From SIG603 sp964370115 (lineage in GTDB: Bacteria > Bacillota > Clostridia > Oscillospirales > Acutalibacteraceae): a DNA stretch of 64,000 nt. This document shows positions 16,575 through 25,527 of this stretch, in pieces; positions within the stretch are counted from its first letter, which is position 1, and each line of letters opens with the position of its first letter. Where the stretch lies: positions 10,980 to 74,979 of the forward strand of contig CAYJIA010000005.1 of the NCBI GenBank assembly GCA_964370115.1. Direction: 5' to 3'. The notes beneath the pieces were generated by a model. That model ran no database searches, was not told the DNA's origin, and worked only from the letters and a program-made list of their open reading frames with translations. A program made the translations under genes and the position numbers.

Positions 16575-17612
16575 TTGAAGAAAGTTTACAGTTTATTATT
16601 TATAAGCATTATAATTTTATTTCAATCTTGTATTATAGTTGTAGGTGAAACTTGGATTTCAGCACAATCGGCTATATTATTTGATCCTCAGACAAACGAA
16701 GTCTTGTTTGAGAAAAATTCAAATCAACAAATGTCCATGGCAAGTACCACTAAAATTTTGACAGCACTTATTTGTGTCGAATACTTAATTGAAAACCCCG
16801 ATGAACTTGTAACAATTACTGAAGAAATGGTTTTGGTAGAAGGGTCTTCTATGGGGCTTGCGTCAGGGGACGAAATTTTGCTGTCCGATTTAATTTTTGG
16901 TATGCTTTTTCCATCGGGAAATGATGCCGCAAACTCAGTTGCAATACATTTAGGGGGTGACTTACCTTCTTTTGCAAAAATCATGAACTCACGAGCTAAA
17001 GAGATAGGGATGATAAGCAGTAGTTTTGTCACTCCATCTGGGCTTGATGATGAACTGCATTTTACCACTGCATATGATATGGCGCTGCTCATGGCGACAG
17101 CCTTAAAAAACGAAATTTTTATGACCTTTTTCACCATGAGTGAAAAAACTATCACTTATAACGACGGCGAAAAGGTAATTACACTACATAATGAAAATAA
17201 ACTTTTGAGCCTATATGAAAATGCAATAGGCGGAAAAACGGGATACACAAAAAAGTCAGGTAGATGCCTTGTCACTGTGTCAAGTCTTTACGATTATGAA
17301 CTTATTTGTGTAACACTTAATTCATCTGATGACTGGAATGACCATATTACGCTATTTAACCTAGGCTTTACAGGACTAAATCCTACGGTCTTTGGCGAAG
17401 AATTTTATCAAATCGCAGATGTAAACGGATCTTTCTTTACCATACAAATCTTTGAGAGCACAAGGGCTACGAGATATGGTGAGGAAATTGTAAGAAAGAT
17501 ATTTTTACCGAGGTTTTTATACTCGGATTCATATAAAAGAGGAGAAACTATAGGCAGTGTCGTCTACTACAAAGACGGTGTCGCCTTTGAAACTCAAAAA
17601 ATTATTTATTGA
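16575..17612 (+). CDS. D-alanyl-D-alanine carboxypeptidase (DacF/PBP5-like)
   Basis: A 345-residue serine-type carboxypeptidase. All three penicillin-binding motifs are present: STTK (57-60, nucleophile Ser57), SGN (114-116) and KTG (221-223). It trims the terminal D-Ala from cell-wall pentapeptides outside the membrane. A hydrophobic signal (5-24) leads; a GTG at 16566 is also possible, but TTG 16575 has AGGTGA at proper spacing. The C-terminal PBP5-like domain is short and no anchoring helix is obvious. Position after gerW and before rluB suggests a sporulation (DacF/DacB) role, which is inference. Confidence 0.9.
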   Translation: MKKVYSLLFISIIILFQSCIIVVGETWISAQSAILFDPQTNEVLFEKNSNQQMSMASTTKILTALICVEYLIENPDELVTITEEMVLVEGSSMGLASGDEILLSDLIFGMLFPSGNDAANSVAIHLGGDLPSFAKIMNSRAKEIGMISSSFVTPSGLDDELHFTTAYDMALLMATALKNEIFMTFFTMSEKTITYNDGEKVITLHNENKLLSLYENAIGGKTGYTKKSGRCLVTVSSLYDYELICVTLNSSDDWNDHITLFNLGFTGLNPTVFGEEFYQIADVNGSFFTIQIFESTRATRYGEEIVRKIFLPRFLYSDSYKRGETIGSVVYYKDGVAFETQKIIY

Positions 17613-17629
17613 AAGTTAAAGGAATATAA

Positions 17630-18454
17630 ATGGCCAGAGATTGCAGATTACAAAAAATGCTTGCCGATTGCGGTGTAGCCTCGAGAAGAAAATCAGAAGA
17701 ACTTATTACACAGGGTCGCGTTAAAGTTAACGGAAGGCCCACAAAGCTTGGCGATAAAGTCGATGTAAAAAAAGATATAGTCACAGTAGACGGTGAAAAA
17801 ATAAAATCACCTGCAAAATCAAAAATTTACATCATGCTACATAAACCACGTGGATTTATAACTACGATGAACGATGAAATGGATAGAAAATGTGTGGCAG
17901 AGCTTATAAAAGACATACCGGGCAGACTTTATCCAGTGGGTAGGCTTGATAAAGACTCTGAGGGCATACTCTTTATGACAAATGACGGAAACTTTGCAAA
18001 TACTATTTCACACCCGTCAGGGCATATATCAAAACTTTACAGAGTAACGGTAAAACCTGCGGCAACAGAAGATCAAATGACTGCTATGTCTATAGGAATG
18101 GTCATAGACGGCACAAAGACGGCACCGTGTAGCGTAAGAGCAATAAGCGGAGACAAAACTAAAACCGTTCTTGAAATCGTTTTAAACGAAGGCAGAAATA
18201 GACAGATAAGAAAGATGTGTGAGCAGTTAAATTTAGAAGTTGCAAGACTAAAAAGGATTGCAGTAGGCCCTGTAAAGCTTGGAATGTTACAACCCGGCAA
18301 ACACAGAGATTTAACACCAGATGAAATAAGAAGACTTACCACAGCATCACAAAAAGCAAGAGAAAAAGGAAATAACAATGATAGAAATACTTCCGATGAA
18401 AAACGTAGAGGAACAAAATCGAATACTAAACCAAATAGAAACAAAAGAAGATAG
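17630..18454 (+). CDS. rluB: RluB-family 23S rRNA/16S rRNA pseudouridine synthase
   Basis: A 274-residue pseudouridine synthase with an N-terminal S4 domain (about 4-60, RLQKMLADCGVASRRKSEEL) and the catalytic domain containing YPVGRLDKDSEGILFMTNDG (catalytic Asp near 105) and NEGRNRQIRKMCE. The last 40 residues are a basic Lys/Arg/Asn tail probably contacting RNA. The rluB position after scpAB and dac is conserved in Firmicutes. Its 3' end overlaps the next gene by 77 nt. Confidence 0.93.
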   Translation: MARDCRLQKMLADCGVASRRKSEELITQGRVKVNGRPTKLGDKVDVKKDIVTVDGEKIKSPAKSKIYIMLHKPRGFITTMNDEMDRKCVAELIKDIPGRLYPVGRLDKDSEGILFMTNDGNFANTISHPSGHISKLYRVTVKPAATEDQMTAMSIGMVIDGTKTAPCSVRAISGDKTKTVLEIVLNEGRNRQIRKMCEQLNLEVARLKRIAVGPVKLGMLQPGKHRDLTPDEIRRLTTASQKAREKGNNNDRNTSDEKRRGTKSNTKPNRNKRR

Positions 18455-18761
18455 TGCGATAGTACTTGAGATGATTGAAAGAGGTGAAGTTTTAGGTTAT
18501 GTTGCTGTAGATATCTTGGAAGATACTTTAAGGTATCTTAAATTTCAAGTTTACAGCGATCCGAATTTTACTAATGGTTCAATGACTGAGATGTTCATGG
18601 ACAGCTTAATGCGTTGCGGCGCTTCGTATGGGGAAACGAAGGGTGCTACAAAGCTATCCACTCTTTCAAATGAGTATAACTCGTTTTTTAATAAAAAAGG
18701 CTTTGACACAGATGGTGAACATGCCTTTGCCAAAATGTCGCTGATAGTGCGATATAAGTAA
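18378..18761 (+). CDS. Small GNAT-like protein
   Basis: A 127-residue protein whose predicted strands (VLGYVAVDIL, LRYLKFQVYSD), a long helix and a final ATKLSTL...NEYNSFFNKKGFD segment resemble a truncated GNAT acetyltransferase fold. The acetyl-CoA-binding Q/RxxGxG/A loop is not recognisable (NGSMTE at that place), so activity is doubtful. It starts within the basic tail of rluB in another frame, with AAAAGGA upstream of the ATG. The deep overlap suggests translational coupling. Function unknown. Confidence 0.6.
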   Translation: MIEILPMKNVEEQNRILNQIETKEDSAIVLEMIERGEVLGYVAVDILEDTLRYLKFQVYSDPNFTNGSMTEMFMDSLMRCGASYGETKGATKLSTLSNEYNSFFNKKGFDTDGEHAFAKMSLIVRYK

Positions 18762-18797
18762 AATATATTGATATATTACATGAATAAGGAGAATAAA

Positions 18798-20042
18798 ATG
18801 ATTAAGCATGACTTGCACAAGGATCCGCATTTGAATGTAGCAAGCTTAGTGAAACTAAGAGAGGATCTTCAAACACTAGGACTCAATAAACTTTGCATGA
18901 CAGAGGTAATAAATGCCGATTTGTCAATCGCCGCATATGGTGAGGAAACTTATTACGCTGGATGCAGAGATGTTTTACAAAATGTTCAAGCAGCATTAAA
19001 CCAGTTCCAACTTGAAAAAACGGTTTATTTATATAGCTTTAACTACAAAAATTTTATTTTAGCAGCAAATGATAAGATTTCTAAAGAAGATTTTTTGAAT
19101 TTAATGAAACAATTTTACGCCCAATTTGAGTCGGCATCTTCTTCTGAAGTCGAAGTAAGTGGCGTATCACGTTTTGTTGTCGTATTACAAGAGGACAAAC
19201 TTATTCAAAGAGCGCTTAATGCCTTGCTTATTGCAAAAGAGTCGCATGAAAACTTTGTTTTGTCGCCAAACGACCTTGAAATGGCTACCATTATTGACCA
19301 AGACGCAAAAGTTTTGGATCTAATTAATTTTGCCATGGAAAAAGACAGAATAATACCTTATTATCAAGGTATTAGAAATAATGAAACTGGAAAAATAGAT
19401 AAATACGAAGCACTTATGCGTATTTCAGATGCCGATGGTAAAATTTACGCACCTGGTTTGTTTTTAGATGTTGCAAAAAAATATAAAATTTATAATAGGC
19501 TCAGCCAAATGATGATAGAGCTTGCTTTAAACGAGTTTGCTACACGTACTGAGCAGTTATCGATTAACATCTCAGCCTACGATATATCTAGTGAAGCCTT
19601 TAAAAAATGGTTTCTAAAAAAACTTTCTACATATGAAAGCGCCGACCGCTTAGTAATAGAATTTGTTGAAACCGAAAATTATCAAGACGGTAAACTGTTT
19701 GACTTTATCACTCAAGTTCGCTCATACGGATGTAAAATTTCCGCCGATGATTTTGGTTCTGGTTATGCTACTTACACCGCTGTTATAGCACTTTCTCCTG
19801 CGTTTATTAAAATTGACGGTACAATAATCAAAGACGTCCATACAGCAAAGGAAAATCTTATAATTTTGCGCTCTATCTGCTTTATGGCAGAGCTAATTGG
19901 TGCTAAGACCATTGCAGAATTTGTCGAAAACAATGAAATACAACAGGTTTTAGAGACTTATGGCGTAAATTATTCTCAAGGGTATTTGTACAGCAAACCA
20001 CAGCCTCTATGTGAATTACCTCATAGTGGGGTTCAAAATTAA
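18798..20042 (+). CDS. EAL-domain cyclic-di-GMP phosphodiesterase
   Basis: A 414-residue cytoplasmic protein. The C-terminal EAL domain (about 170-405) retains catalytic and metal ligands: YEALMRI, NISAYD, EFVETE, DDFGSGY, IKIDG and AEFVE. It should therefore hydrolyse c-di-GMP. The N-terminal 160 residues have the size and strand pattern of a GGDEF domain but lack a GGDEF signature, so they are probably a regulatory remnant. No membrane segment or receiver domain is visible. The start at 18798 is chosen because AAGGAGA precedes it. A strong terminator follows at 20059. Confidence 0.88.
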   Translation: MIKHDLHKDPHLNVASLVKLREDLQTLGLNKLCMTEVINADLSIAAYGEETYYAGCRDVLQNVQAALNQFQLEKTVYLYSFNYKNFILAANDKISKEDFLNLMKQFYAQFESASSSEVEVSGVSRFVVVLQEDKLIQRALNALLIAKESHENFVLSPNDLEMATIIDQDAKVLDLINFAMEKDRIIPYYQGIRNNETGKIDKYEALMRISDADGKIYAPGLFLDVAKKYKIYNRLSQMMIELALNEFATRTEQLSINISAYDISSEAFKKWFLKKLSTYESADRLVIEFVETENYQDGKLFDFITQVRSYGCKISADDFGSGYATYTAVIALSPAFIKIDGTIIKDVHTAKENLIILRSICFMAELIGAKTIAEFVENNEIQQVLETYGVNYSQGYLYSKPQPLCELPHSGVQN

Positions 20043-20058
20043 ATTAAGCTAAAATTTT

Positions 20059-20096
20059 GAAAACTTTTTCTCACGGAAAAGTTTTCTCTTTTTTCT
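20059..20096 (+). terminator. Intrinsic terminator after the EAL gene
   Basis: The stem gaaaactttt / aaaagttttc (20059-20068 and 20077-20086) is followed by tcttttttc. Confidence 0.85.
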
Positions 20097-20128
20097 ATAA
20101 TAAAATATTACAATTTTGTAATGTTTTA

Positions 20129-20158
20129 TTGCTTATGTAAACTAAACTATGATATAAT
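20129..20158 (+). promoter_or_regulatory. Promoter of the yicC-remA-rpoZ-priA operon
   Basis: TTGCTT (20129-20134), an 18-nt spacer and TATAAT (20153-20158), 35 nt before the yicC GTG. Confidence 0.5.
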
Positions 20159-20193
20159 TATAAAATCTTAAATTAAAGAATAGAGTTGATAAA

Positions 20194-21072
20194 GTGTTAA
20201 AAAGTATGACAGGTTTTGGCAGACATGAAGAAACTATTGGTGGTCGCCATGTTATTGTTGAAATAAAATCTGTAAACCACAAGTATTTTGAGTTTTCGCT
20301 TAGAATTTCACGCGGATTTGCTTTTTTGGAAGATAAGATTAAATCATTTGTCCAAAATAGGGTATCGCGCGGAAAAATTGAAGTTTATGTGCACATTGAT
20401 AATATCGAGAGCTCACAGGTGCAAGTTGAAGTTAACCACCCTTTAGTATGCGAATATTTAAAGGCTTTTAATGAAATCAAGGATAAATATAGCATAAATA
20501 GTGATGTATCCCTTGAACTTTTGTCAAAATACAATGATATTTTGGCAGTAAGAAAAACTCCTGAAGACGAAGAGCTAGTCCTTGACTGTGTAAGTAAAGT
20601 GTGCGATAAGGCGCTAGATGCATTTATCTTCATGCGTGAAACAGAGGGTAAAAGGCTTTGTGACGATATATTATCAAGGGCAAAGCAAATTATGTCCTTA
20701 GTAAAAGAAATCGAAGTCACTTCGCCACAAACTGTTAATGCATATAAAGCAAGGCTTGAAGCAAGACTTACCGAAATTTTAGCAGACAGAAATATTGACG
20801 AACAACGAATTTTAACTGAATGTGCTATTTTCGCCGACAAAATTGCAGTAGATGAAGAAACTGTAAGACTAAAAAGCCACTTTAAACAGCTTGAAAAGTT
20901 TATCACAGCAGACGGTGCGATCGGTAGAAAAATGGATTTTTTAATCCAAGAAATGAACCGCGAGGCAAATACTATAGGCTCCAAATGCACAGATTCAAAG
21001 ATATCTTACATGGTTGTCGATATTAAATCTGAAATTGAAAAAATTCGAGAGCAAGTTCAAAATATCGAGTAA
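20194..21072 (+). CDS. YicC/YloC family endoribonuclease
   Basis: A 292-residue protein with the family N-terminus LKSMTGFGR and the C-terminal signature GRKMDFLIQEMNREANTIGSK (DUF1732). E. coli YicC has been described as an endoribonuclease involved in small-RNA turnover; the clostridial orthologue is assumed similar. The start is GTG at 20194. It heads the conserved yicC-remA-...-rpoZ-priA cluster and is followed 17 nt later by remA. Confidence 0.92.
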   Translation: MLKSMTGFGRHEETIGGRHVIVEIKSVNHKYFEFSLRISRGFAFLEDKIKSFVQNRVSRGKIEVYVHIDNIESSQVQVEVNHPLVCEYLKAFNEIKDKYSINSDVSLELLSKYNDILAVRKTPEDEELVLDCVSKVCDKALDAFIFMRETEGKRLCDDILSRAKQIMSLVKEIEVTSPQTVNAYKARLEARLTEILADRNIDEQRILTECAIFADKIAVDEETVRLKSHFKQLEKFITADGAIGRKMDFLIQEMNREANTIGSKCTDSKISYMVVDIKSEIEKIREQVQNIE

Positions 21073-21089
21073 GAAAGAGAAGACTAAAT

Positions 21090-21356
21090 ATGAAACTTAT
21101 TAATGTAGGCTTTGATAATATGGTATCTGCCCATAAAATTGTTGCAATAGTAAGTCCCGAGGCTGCACCGATAAAACGTATTGTGCAAGATGCAAAGGAA
21201 ACAGGGCTTGCAATTGATGCAACACAGGGCAGAAAAACAAAAGCCGTAATCATTACAGACAGCGAGCATGTAATACTTTCATGTATTGCACCAGAAAAAA
21301 TCAAGAACCGTCTTGAAGGCATGGACGACCAAGACAATTTCTTAGAAAACGAATAA
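21090..21356 (+). CDS. remA: Extracellular matrix regulator RemA
   Basis: An 88-residue DNA-binding protein of the RemA/DUF370 family (start KLINVGFDNMVSAHKIVAIV, with ATQGRKTKAVI). In Bacillus RemA oligomers activate biofilm-matrix and osmoprotection genes; in clostridia the role is less clear. The gene position between yicC and rpoZ is conserved, but guanylate kinase (gmk), which normally follows remA, is absent here. Confidence 0.93.
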   Translation: MKLINVGFDNMVSAHKIVAIVSPEAAPIKRIVQDAKETGLAIDATQGRKTKAVIITDSEHVILSCIAPEKIKNRLEGMDDQDNFLENE

Positions 21357-21389
21357 AAGTCATTTTTTATAATAGAGAGGAAAATTTAT

Positions 21390-21596
21390 ATGTTAAAACC
21401 ATCAGAAAATGTTATTAAAACTCCACACAAAAGCCACTATTCACTTGTTATCGCAGTTGCGAAAAGGGCGAGAGAAATTACAGCGGAATTTGAAGAGAGA
21501 GGCGAAATCATGATTGAAAAGCCTGTAGATTTAGCCGTAAAAGATTTTGTTTTAGACAAATTTACTATCACCGAGCCAAATCCATACGACTATTAA
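21390..21596 (+). CDS. rpoZ: DNA-directed RNA polymerase omega subunit
   Basis: A 68-residue omega subunit with HYSLVIAVAKRAREI and a conserved charged helix (PVDLAVKDF). Omega supports RNA polymerase assembly by binding the beta-prime C-terminus. It lies 33 nt after remA with AGAGAGG upstream. In many Firmicutes coaBC follows; here priA comes directly. Confidence 0.9.
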   Translation: MLKPSENVIKTPHKSHYSLVIAVAKRAREITAEFEERGEIMIEKPVDLAVKDFVLDKFTITEPNPYDY

Positions 21597-21613
21597 TTTT
21601 AGGAGCATAAAGA

Positions 21614-24049
21614 GTGAATGTACTTGTCGCTGTAGAAAAAACAAATTACAGCTTTGATAAAGAATTTTTATATTTTGTTCCTCAGGCTCTTGAGTGTGAA
21701 AGCTTAATCGGCAGAAGAGTTTTAGTTCCCTTTGGAGCTGGAAATAAAACACGCGTCGCTCTGGTTATGGCGGTTGATAATTCTGAGATTGATAATAAAA
21801 AAATCAAACCTATAAGCAGTATTATAGACCCATTGCCTGTTTTATCCGGCGAAATGATTAGCCTTGCAAGGTTTATGAAAGAAAGATATTTTTGCACCTT
21901 CTTTGATGCGGTAAAATTAATGCTTCCCGCAGGACTTTCATATAAGGTTCTTTATAATTACTCACTGCTACGCGAGAATTTTCAAACAAACACGCTCACC
22001 GCAGAACAAGCTCAAATCATAGAAATACTAAAAAATGCTAAAAAAGCCATAAGCTCAAAAGAATTATTTCAAAAATTTTCTATAGATGAAACTTCAAAAG
22101 ACCTAAAATTTCTTGTCGATAAGGGATATCTCTTAAAGGAAGATTTCGCTAAAAGAAAACTAAACGACGCCACTAGAAAAATGGTAAAAGTAATAGAGGA
22201 TATCGATACAAAACTATCGCCGAAACAACAAAGTGTTTATGATGCACTTATGGATATTGGTGAAGTATCTGTAAAAGAGCTTATGTATTTTACAGGTGTT
22301 GGAATAGGTGTCATTAAATCACTTGTTTCAAAAGGTTGTGCAGAGCTTTTTGAAGAAGAAGTTTACCGACGTCCTGTAAATGTTTTTGACAAAAGCTATG
22401 CAGATACGGGAATTTCCTTATCCGACAGTCAGGCTAAGGTTTTTGACGATATCATAGATAGTATAGAGCAAAACAAGGCGGAAATTTCGCTTTTATACGG
22501 AGTAACCGGAAGTGGCAAGACCTCTGTTTTTTTAAAAGTCATAGACTATGTTTTAGGCAAGGGTAAAGATGTTATCCTAATGGTTCCCGAAATTGCACTT
22601 ACTCCACAGACTATAGATGTATTTAGAAAAGAATTTGGTGACAACATTGCCGTATTTCACAGTGCCTTATCGGTGGGTGAAAGACTTGATGAATGGAAAA
22701 GGGTGCAAAAAGGCGAGTGCAAACTAGTAATTGGCACACGCTCTGCTATTTTCGCACCATTTAAAAACCTCGGACTGGTTGTTATTGACGAAGAGCAAGA
22801 GCATACTTATAAATCCGAAACAAGCCCAAGATACAGCGCAAAAGATATTGCAAAGTTTAGAATTTCTTATAATAAATGCCTGTGTATTTTATCCTCTGCA
22901 ACACCTGCACTTGAAAGCTATTACATGGTCACTAAGGGTGTTTACTCTTTCCATAAGTTAGAGGACAGATATGGTGGCTCCACCATTCCTGACGTAGAGC
23001 TTGTAGACATGAACGAAGAAAATCTATTTGGCAATGACAGCAATATAAGCTACGCCTTAAAAAAAGCCTTAAATGACAATTTTTTAGATAAAAAGCAATC
23101 AATAATCTTGCTTAACAGGCGTGGTTTTAATTCATATATAAAATGCAAGACCTGCAATAATGTTTTAACTTGTCCGTCTTGCAGTATCTCACTTACCTAT
23201 CACAACGCAAATAATAAATTCATGTGCCACTACTGCGGACATTCTACAAATTTCACAACAAAATGCCCTACTTGCGAGCTCGACACCCTACATCTCACGG
23301 GGACAGGCACTCAAAAAATGGAATTAAACCTTGAGGAAATTGTGGAGGGTGCAAGGGTGTTAAGACTTGATGCAGACACTACTTCAAGCAAGTATGCAAT
23401 GGAGCGAAAAATGGACGCATTTGCAAGAGGTGAATATGATATTATGGTGGGTACTCAAATGGTTGCAAAGGGTTTAAATTTTGAAAATGTAACCCTCGTC
23501 GGCGTAATATCTGCCGATCAAAGTCTTTTAAGCGATGACTATAGAAGCAATGAGCGCACTTTTGATTTGCTAACCCAAGTAGTAGGCAGAGCAGGGCGCG
23601 GAAAATATAAAGGCAAGGCAATAATTCAAACGAGCTTACCTGAAAATATGCACTTACAACTTTCTGCAAAACAAGACTATTTTGCCTTTTATCAAATGGA
23701 AATAGTGTACCGAATGGCTATGCTTTATCCTCCTTTTGTAGACATTTTAGTTATGGGTTTTGTCGGAGAAGATGAAAGACAAACTGCAAAGGCATCTGTT
23801 TATTTTTTAAACGCACTATGCCTTTTAGCCCAAAAAGAATACGAAGACTTACCGCTTAGGGTTCTTCAGCCTTCGGCTGCAAACATTGTTAAAATAAGCG
23901 ATAAGTATAGATATAAGATAATTATAAAGCATAAAAACAGCAAAAAATTTAGGGAAATGATTGATAATCTAATTTTAGAATATTACAAACAAAAGGAATT
24001 TAAAAACGTAAGCGTTTTTGCAGATCCTAACCCTTATATGATAATTTAA
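21614..24049 (+). CDS. priA: Primosomal protein N' (replication restart helicase)
   Basis: An 811-residue superfamily 2 helicase that reloads the replisome at stalled forks. It has the N-terminal 3'-DNA-binding domain (about 1-105), Walker A YGVTGSGKTS near 297, VVIDEEQEHTYK (Walker B), an eight-cysteine zinc region beginning CKTCNNVLTCPSC, and the helicase motif GRAGRGKYKG. The GTG start at 21614 follows TTTAGGAGC. The product length is slightly longer than E. coli PriA (732). Confidence 0.96.
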   Translation: MNVLVAVEKTNYSFDKEFLYFVPQALECESLIGRRVLVPFGAGNKTRVALVMAVDNSEIDNKKIKPISSIIDPLPVLSGEMISLARFMKERYFCTFFDAVKLMLPAGLSYKVLYNYSLLRENFQTNTLTAEQAQIIEILKNAKKAISSKELFQKFSIDETSKDLKFLVDKGYLLKEDFAKRKLNDATRKMVKVIEDIDTKLSPKQQSVYDALMDIGEVSVKELMYFTGVGIGVIKSLVSKGCAELFEEEVYRRPVNVFDKSYADTGISLSDSQAKVFDDIIDSIEQNKAEISLLYGVTGSGKTSVFLKVIDYVLGKGKDVILMVPEIALTPQTIDVFRKEFGDNIAVFHSALSVGERLDEWKRVQKGECKLVIGTRSAIFAPFKNLGLVVIDEEQEHTYKSETSPRYSAKDIAKFRISYNKCLCILSSATPALESYYMVTKGVYSFHKLEDRYGGSTIPDVELVDMNEENLFGNDSNISYALKKALNDNFLDKKQSIILLNRRGFNSYIKCKTCNNVLTCPSCSISLTYHNANNKFMCHYCGHSTNFTTKCPTCELDTLHLTGTGTQKMELNLEEIVEGARVLRLDADTTSSKYAMERKMDAFARGEYDIMVGTQMVAKGLNFENVTLVGVISADQSLLSDDYRSNERTFDLLTQVVGRAGRGKYKGKAIIQTSLPENMHLQLSAKQDYFAFYQMEIVYRMAMLYPPFVDILVMGFVGEDERQTAKASVYFLNALCLLAQKEYEDLPLRVLQPSAANIVKISDKYRYKIIIKHKNSKKFREMIDNLILEYYKQKEFKNVSVFADPNPYMII

Positions 24050-24064
24050 CGGGAGTGAATTTAT

Positions 24065-24586
24065 ATGGCACTTAGAAATATAGTAACAACTGGAGACGAA
24101 GTTTTAGAAAAAGCAACTCGTAAAGTTGAAAAATTTGACGAAAGACTTTGGGAACTTTTAGACGACATGAAGGAAACTATGGACGAAGCAAACGGCGTAG
24201 GGCTTGCAGCACCTCAAATCGGCATTAGACGACAAGTTTGTATAGTCGACATAGGCGAAGGACTTATAGAGCTTATCAACCCCACAATAGTCGAAATGGA
24301 CGGCGAGCAAGAGGATATAGAGGGCTGTCTTTCATTTCCTGGGGAATTTGGAATTGTAAATAGACCACAAAAAGTAAAAGTAGTGGCACAGGACAGAAAT
24401 GGTGATACAATAGATTTAGAGGCAGAAGACTTTTTAGCAAGGGCTTTTTGCCATGAAATAGACCATTTAAACGGAGTTTTATTTGTCACTAAGGCAAGTA
24501 AGATGCTAACACAAGAAGAGCTAGAAGAACTTAGAAAACAAGACGAAGCAGACGAAGAATTTGACGAGGGAGACGACTTAGAATAA
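24065..24586 (+). CDS. def: Peptide deformylase
   Basis: A 173-residue metalloenzyme that removes the formyl group from nascent N-terminal methionine. All three motifs are present: GVGLAAPQIG (near 46-55), EGCLSFPG (near 91) with the metal-binding Cys, and CHEIDHLNG (HEIDH near 134) with the catalytic Glu. The acidic C-terminal tail (about 155-173) is unusual but seen in clostridial Def. It overlaps fmt by one base. Confidence 0.96.
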   Translation: MALRNIVTTGDEVLEKATRKVEKFDERLWELLDDMKETMDEANGVGLAAPQIGIRRQVCIVDIGEGLIELINPTIVEMDGEQEDIEGCLSFPGEFGIVNRPQKVKVVAQDRNGDTIDLEAEDFLARAFCHEIDHLNGVLFVTKASKMLTQEELEELRKQDEADEEFDEGDDLE

Positions 24587-25509
24587 TGCGAATTATTTTT
24601 ATGGGCACACCAGATTTTGCGGTATCATCACTTGAAGCACTGATAAAAAAAGGACATCAAATTGAAGCCGTGTTTTGTCAGCCAGATAAAGCACAGGGCA
24701 GGGGCAAAAAAATTCAAATGCCACCTGTAAAGCAAGTTGCACTTGAGCATAACATAACTGTACACCAACCTTTAAAGGTATCCGACACTTTAGAGGAAAT
24801 TAAGGCTATTAATCCTGACTGTATAGTAGTAGTGGCTTACGGCAAACTTTTGCCAGAGTCGGTGCTGTCTATTCCTAAATATGGCTGTGTAAATGTGCAT
24901 GGTTCTCTTTTGCCCAAATACAGAGGTGCCGCACCTATTCAGTGGGCGGTGCTAGACGGACAAGCCATTACTGGAATTACCACAATGCTCATGGCAAAAG
25001 GCATGGATACAGGCGATATGCTTTTAAAAGAAGAAGTAGTTATAAAAGAAGATGAAACCTCGGGTGAGCTTTTTGACAGGCTTAAAGACTGTGGCGCCAC
25101 CTTGCTTATAAAAACATTAAACGAGCTTGAAAAAGGCAGTATAACGCCACAAAAGCAAGACGAAAGCCTTGCAACTCATGCTCCTATGATAAGTAAAGAC
25201 TTATGCCCAATAAACTGGAATTTACCTGCCCGTGAAATTAATAATAAAATAAGAGGTTTAAACCCATGGCCTACTGCCACTGCGATTTTTAGTGGAGTAA
25301 AAATGAAAATACACCGCGCAAAAGTTCTAGAAGATAGCGGAGATGCTGGAAAAATTTTTGTAAAAGACGGGTATCTATGTGTATACTGTAAAGAAGGCAG
25401 TTTAGCTTTACTTGAAATTCAAATGGAAAACGCCAAAAGAATGGATAGCAAAAGCTATCTTTTAGGACATCCTGTAAATCCAGATGTCGACAGTTTTGAG
25501 CTTATATAA
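24586..25509 (+). CDS. fmt: Methionyl-tRNA formyltransferase
   Basis: A 307-residue enzyme formylating Met-tRNAfMet with 10-formyl-tetrahydrofolate. The N-terminal domain shows FMGTPDFAVSSLEAL, the VHGSLLPKYRGAAPIQWA signature with the SLLP loop, and MDTGDML; the C-terminal OB-like domain spans about 205-307. It is coupled to def, the partner that removes the formyl group later. Confidence 0.96.
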   Translation: MRIIFMGTPDFAVSSLEALIKKGHQIEAVFCQPDKAQGRGKKIQMPPVKQVALEHNITVHQPLKVSDTLEEIKAINPDCIVVVAYGKLLPESVLSIPKYGCVNVHGSLLPKYRGAAPIQWAVLDGQAITGITTMLMAKGMDTGDMLLKEEVVIKEDETSGELFDRLKDCGATLLIKTLNELEKGSITPQKQDESLATHAPMISKDLCPINWNLPAREINNKIRGLNPWPTATAIFSGVKMKIHRAKVLEDSGDAGKIFVKDGYLCVYCKEGSLALLEIQMENAKRMDSKSYLLGHPVNPDVDSFELI

Positions 25510-25527
25510 AGCAGAAATGGAAATTAT

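Noticed and set aside
16575..16635. Lipoprotein signal on the DacF-like protein (Cys19)
   Set aside because: The residues before Cys are Phe-Gln-Ser, which do not fit a lipobox (Leu/Val at -3, small at -2 and -1).
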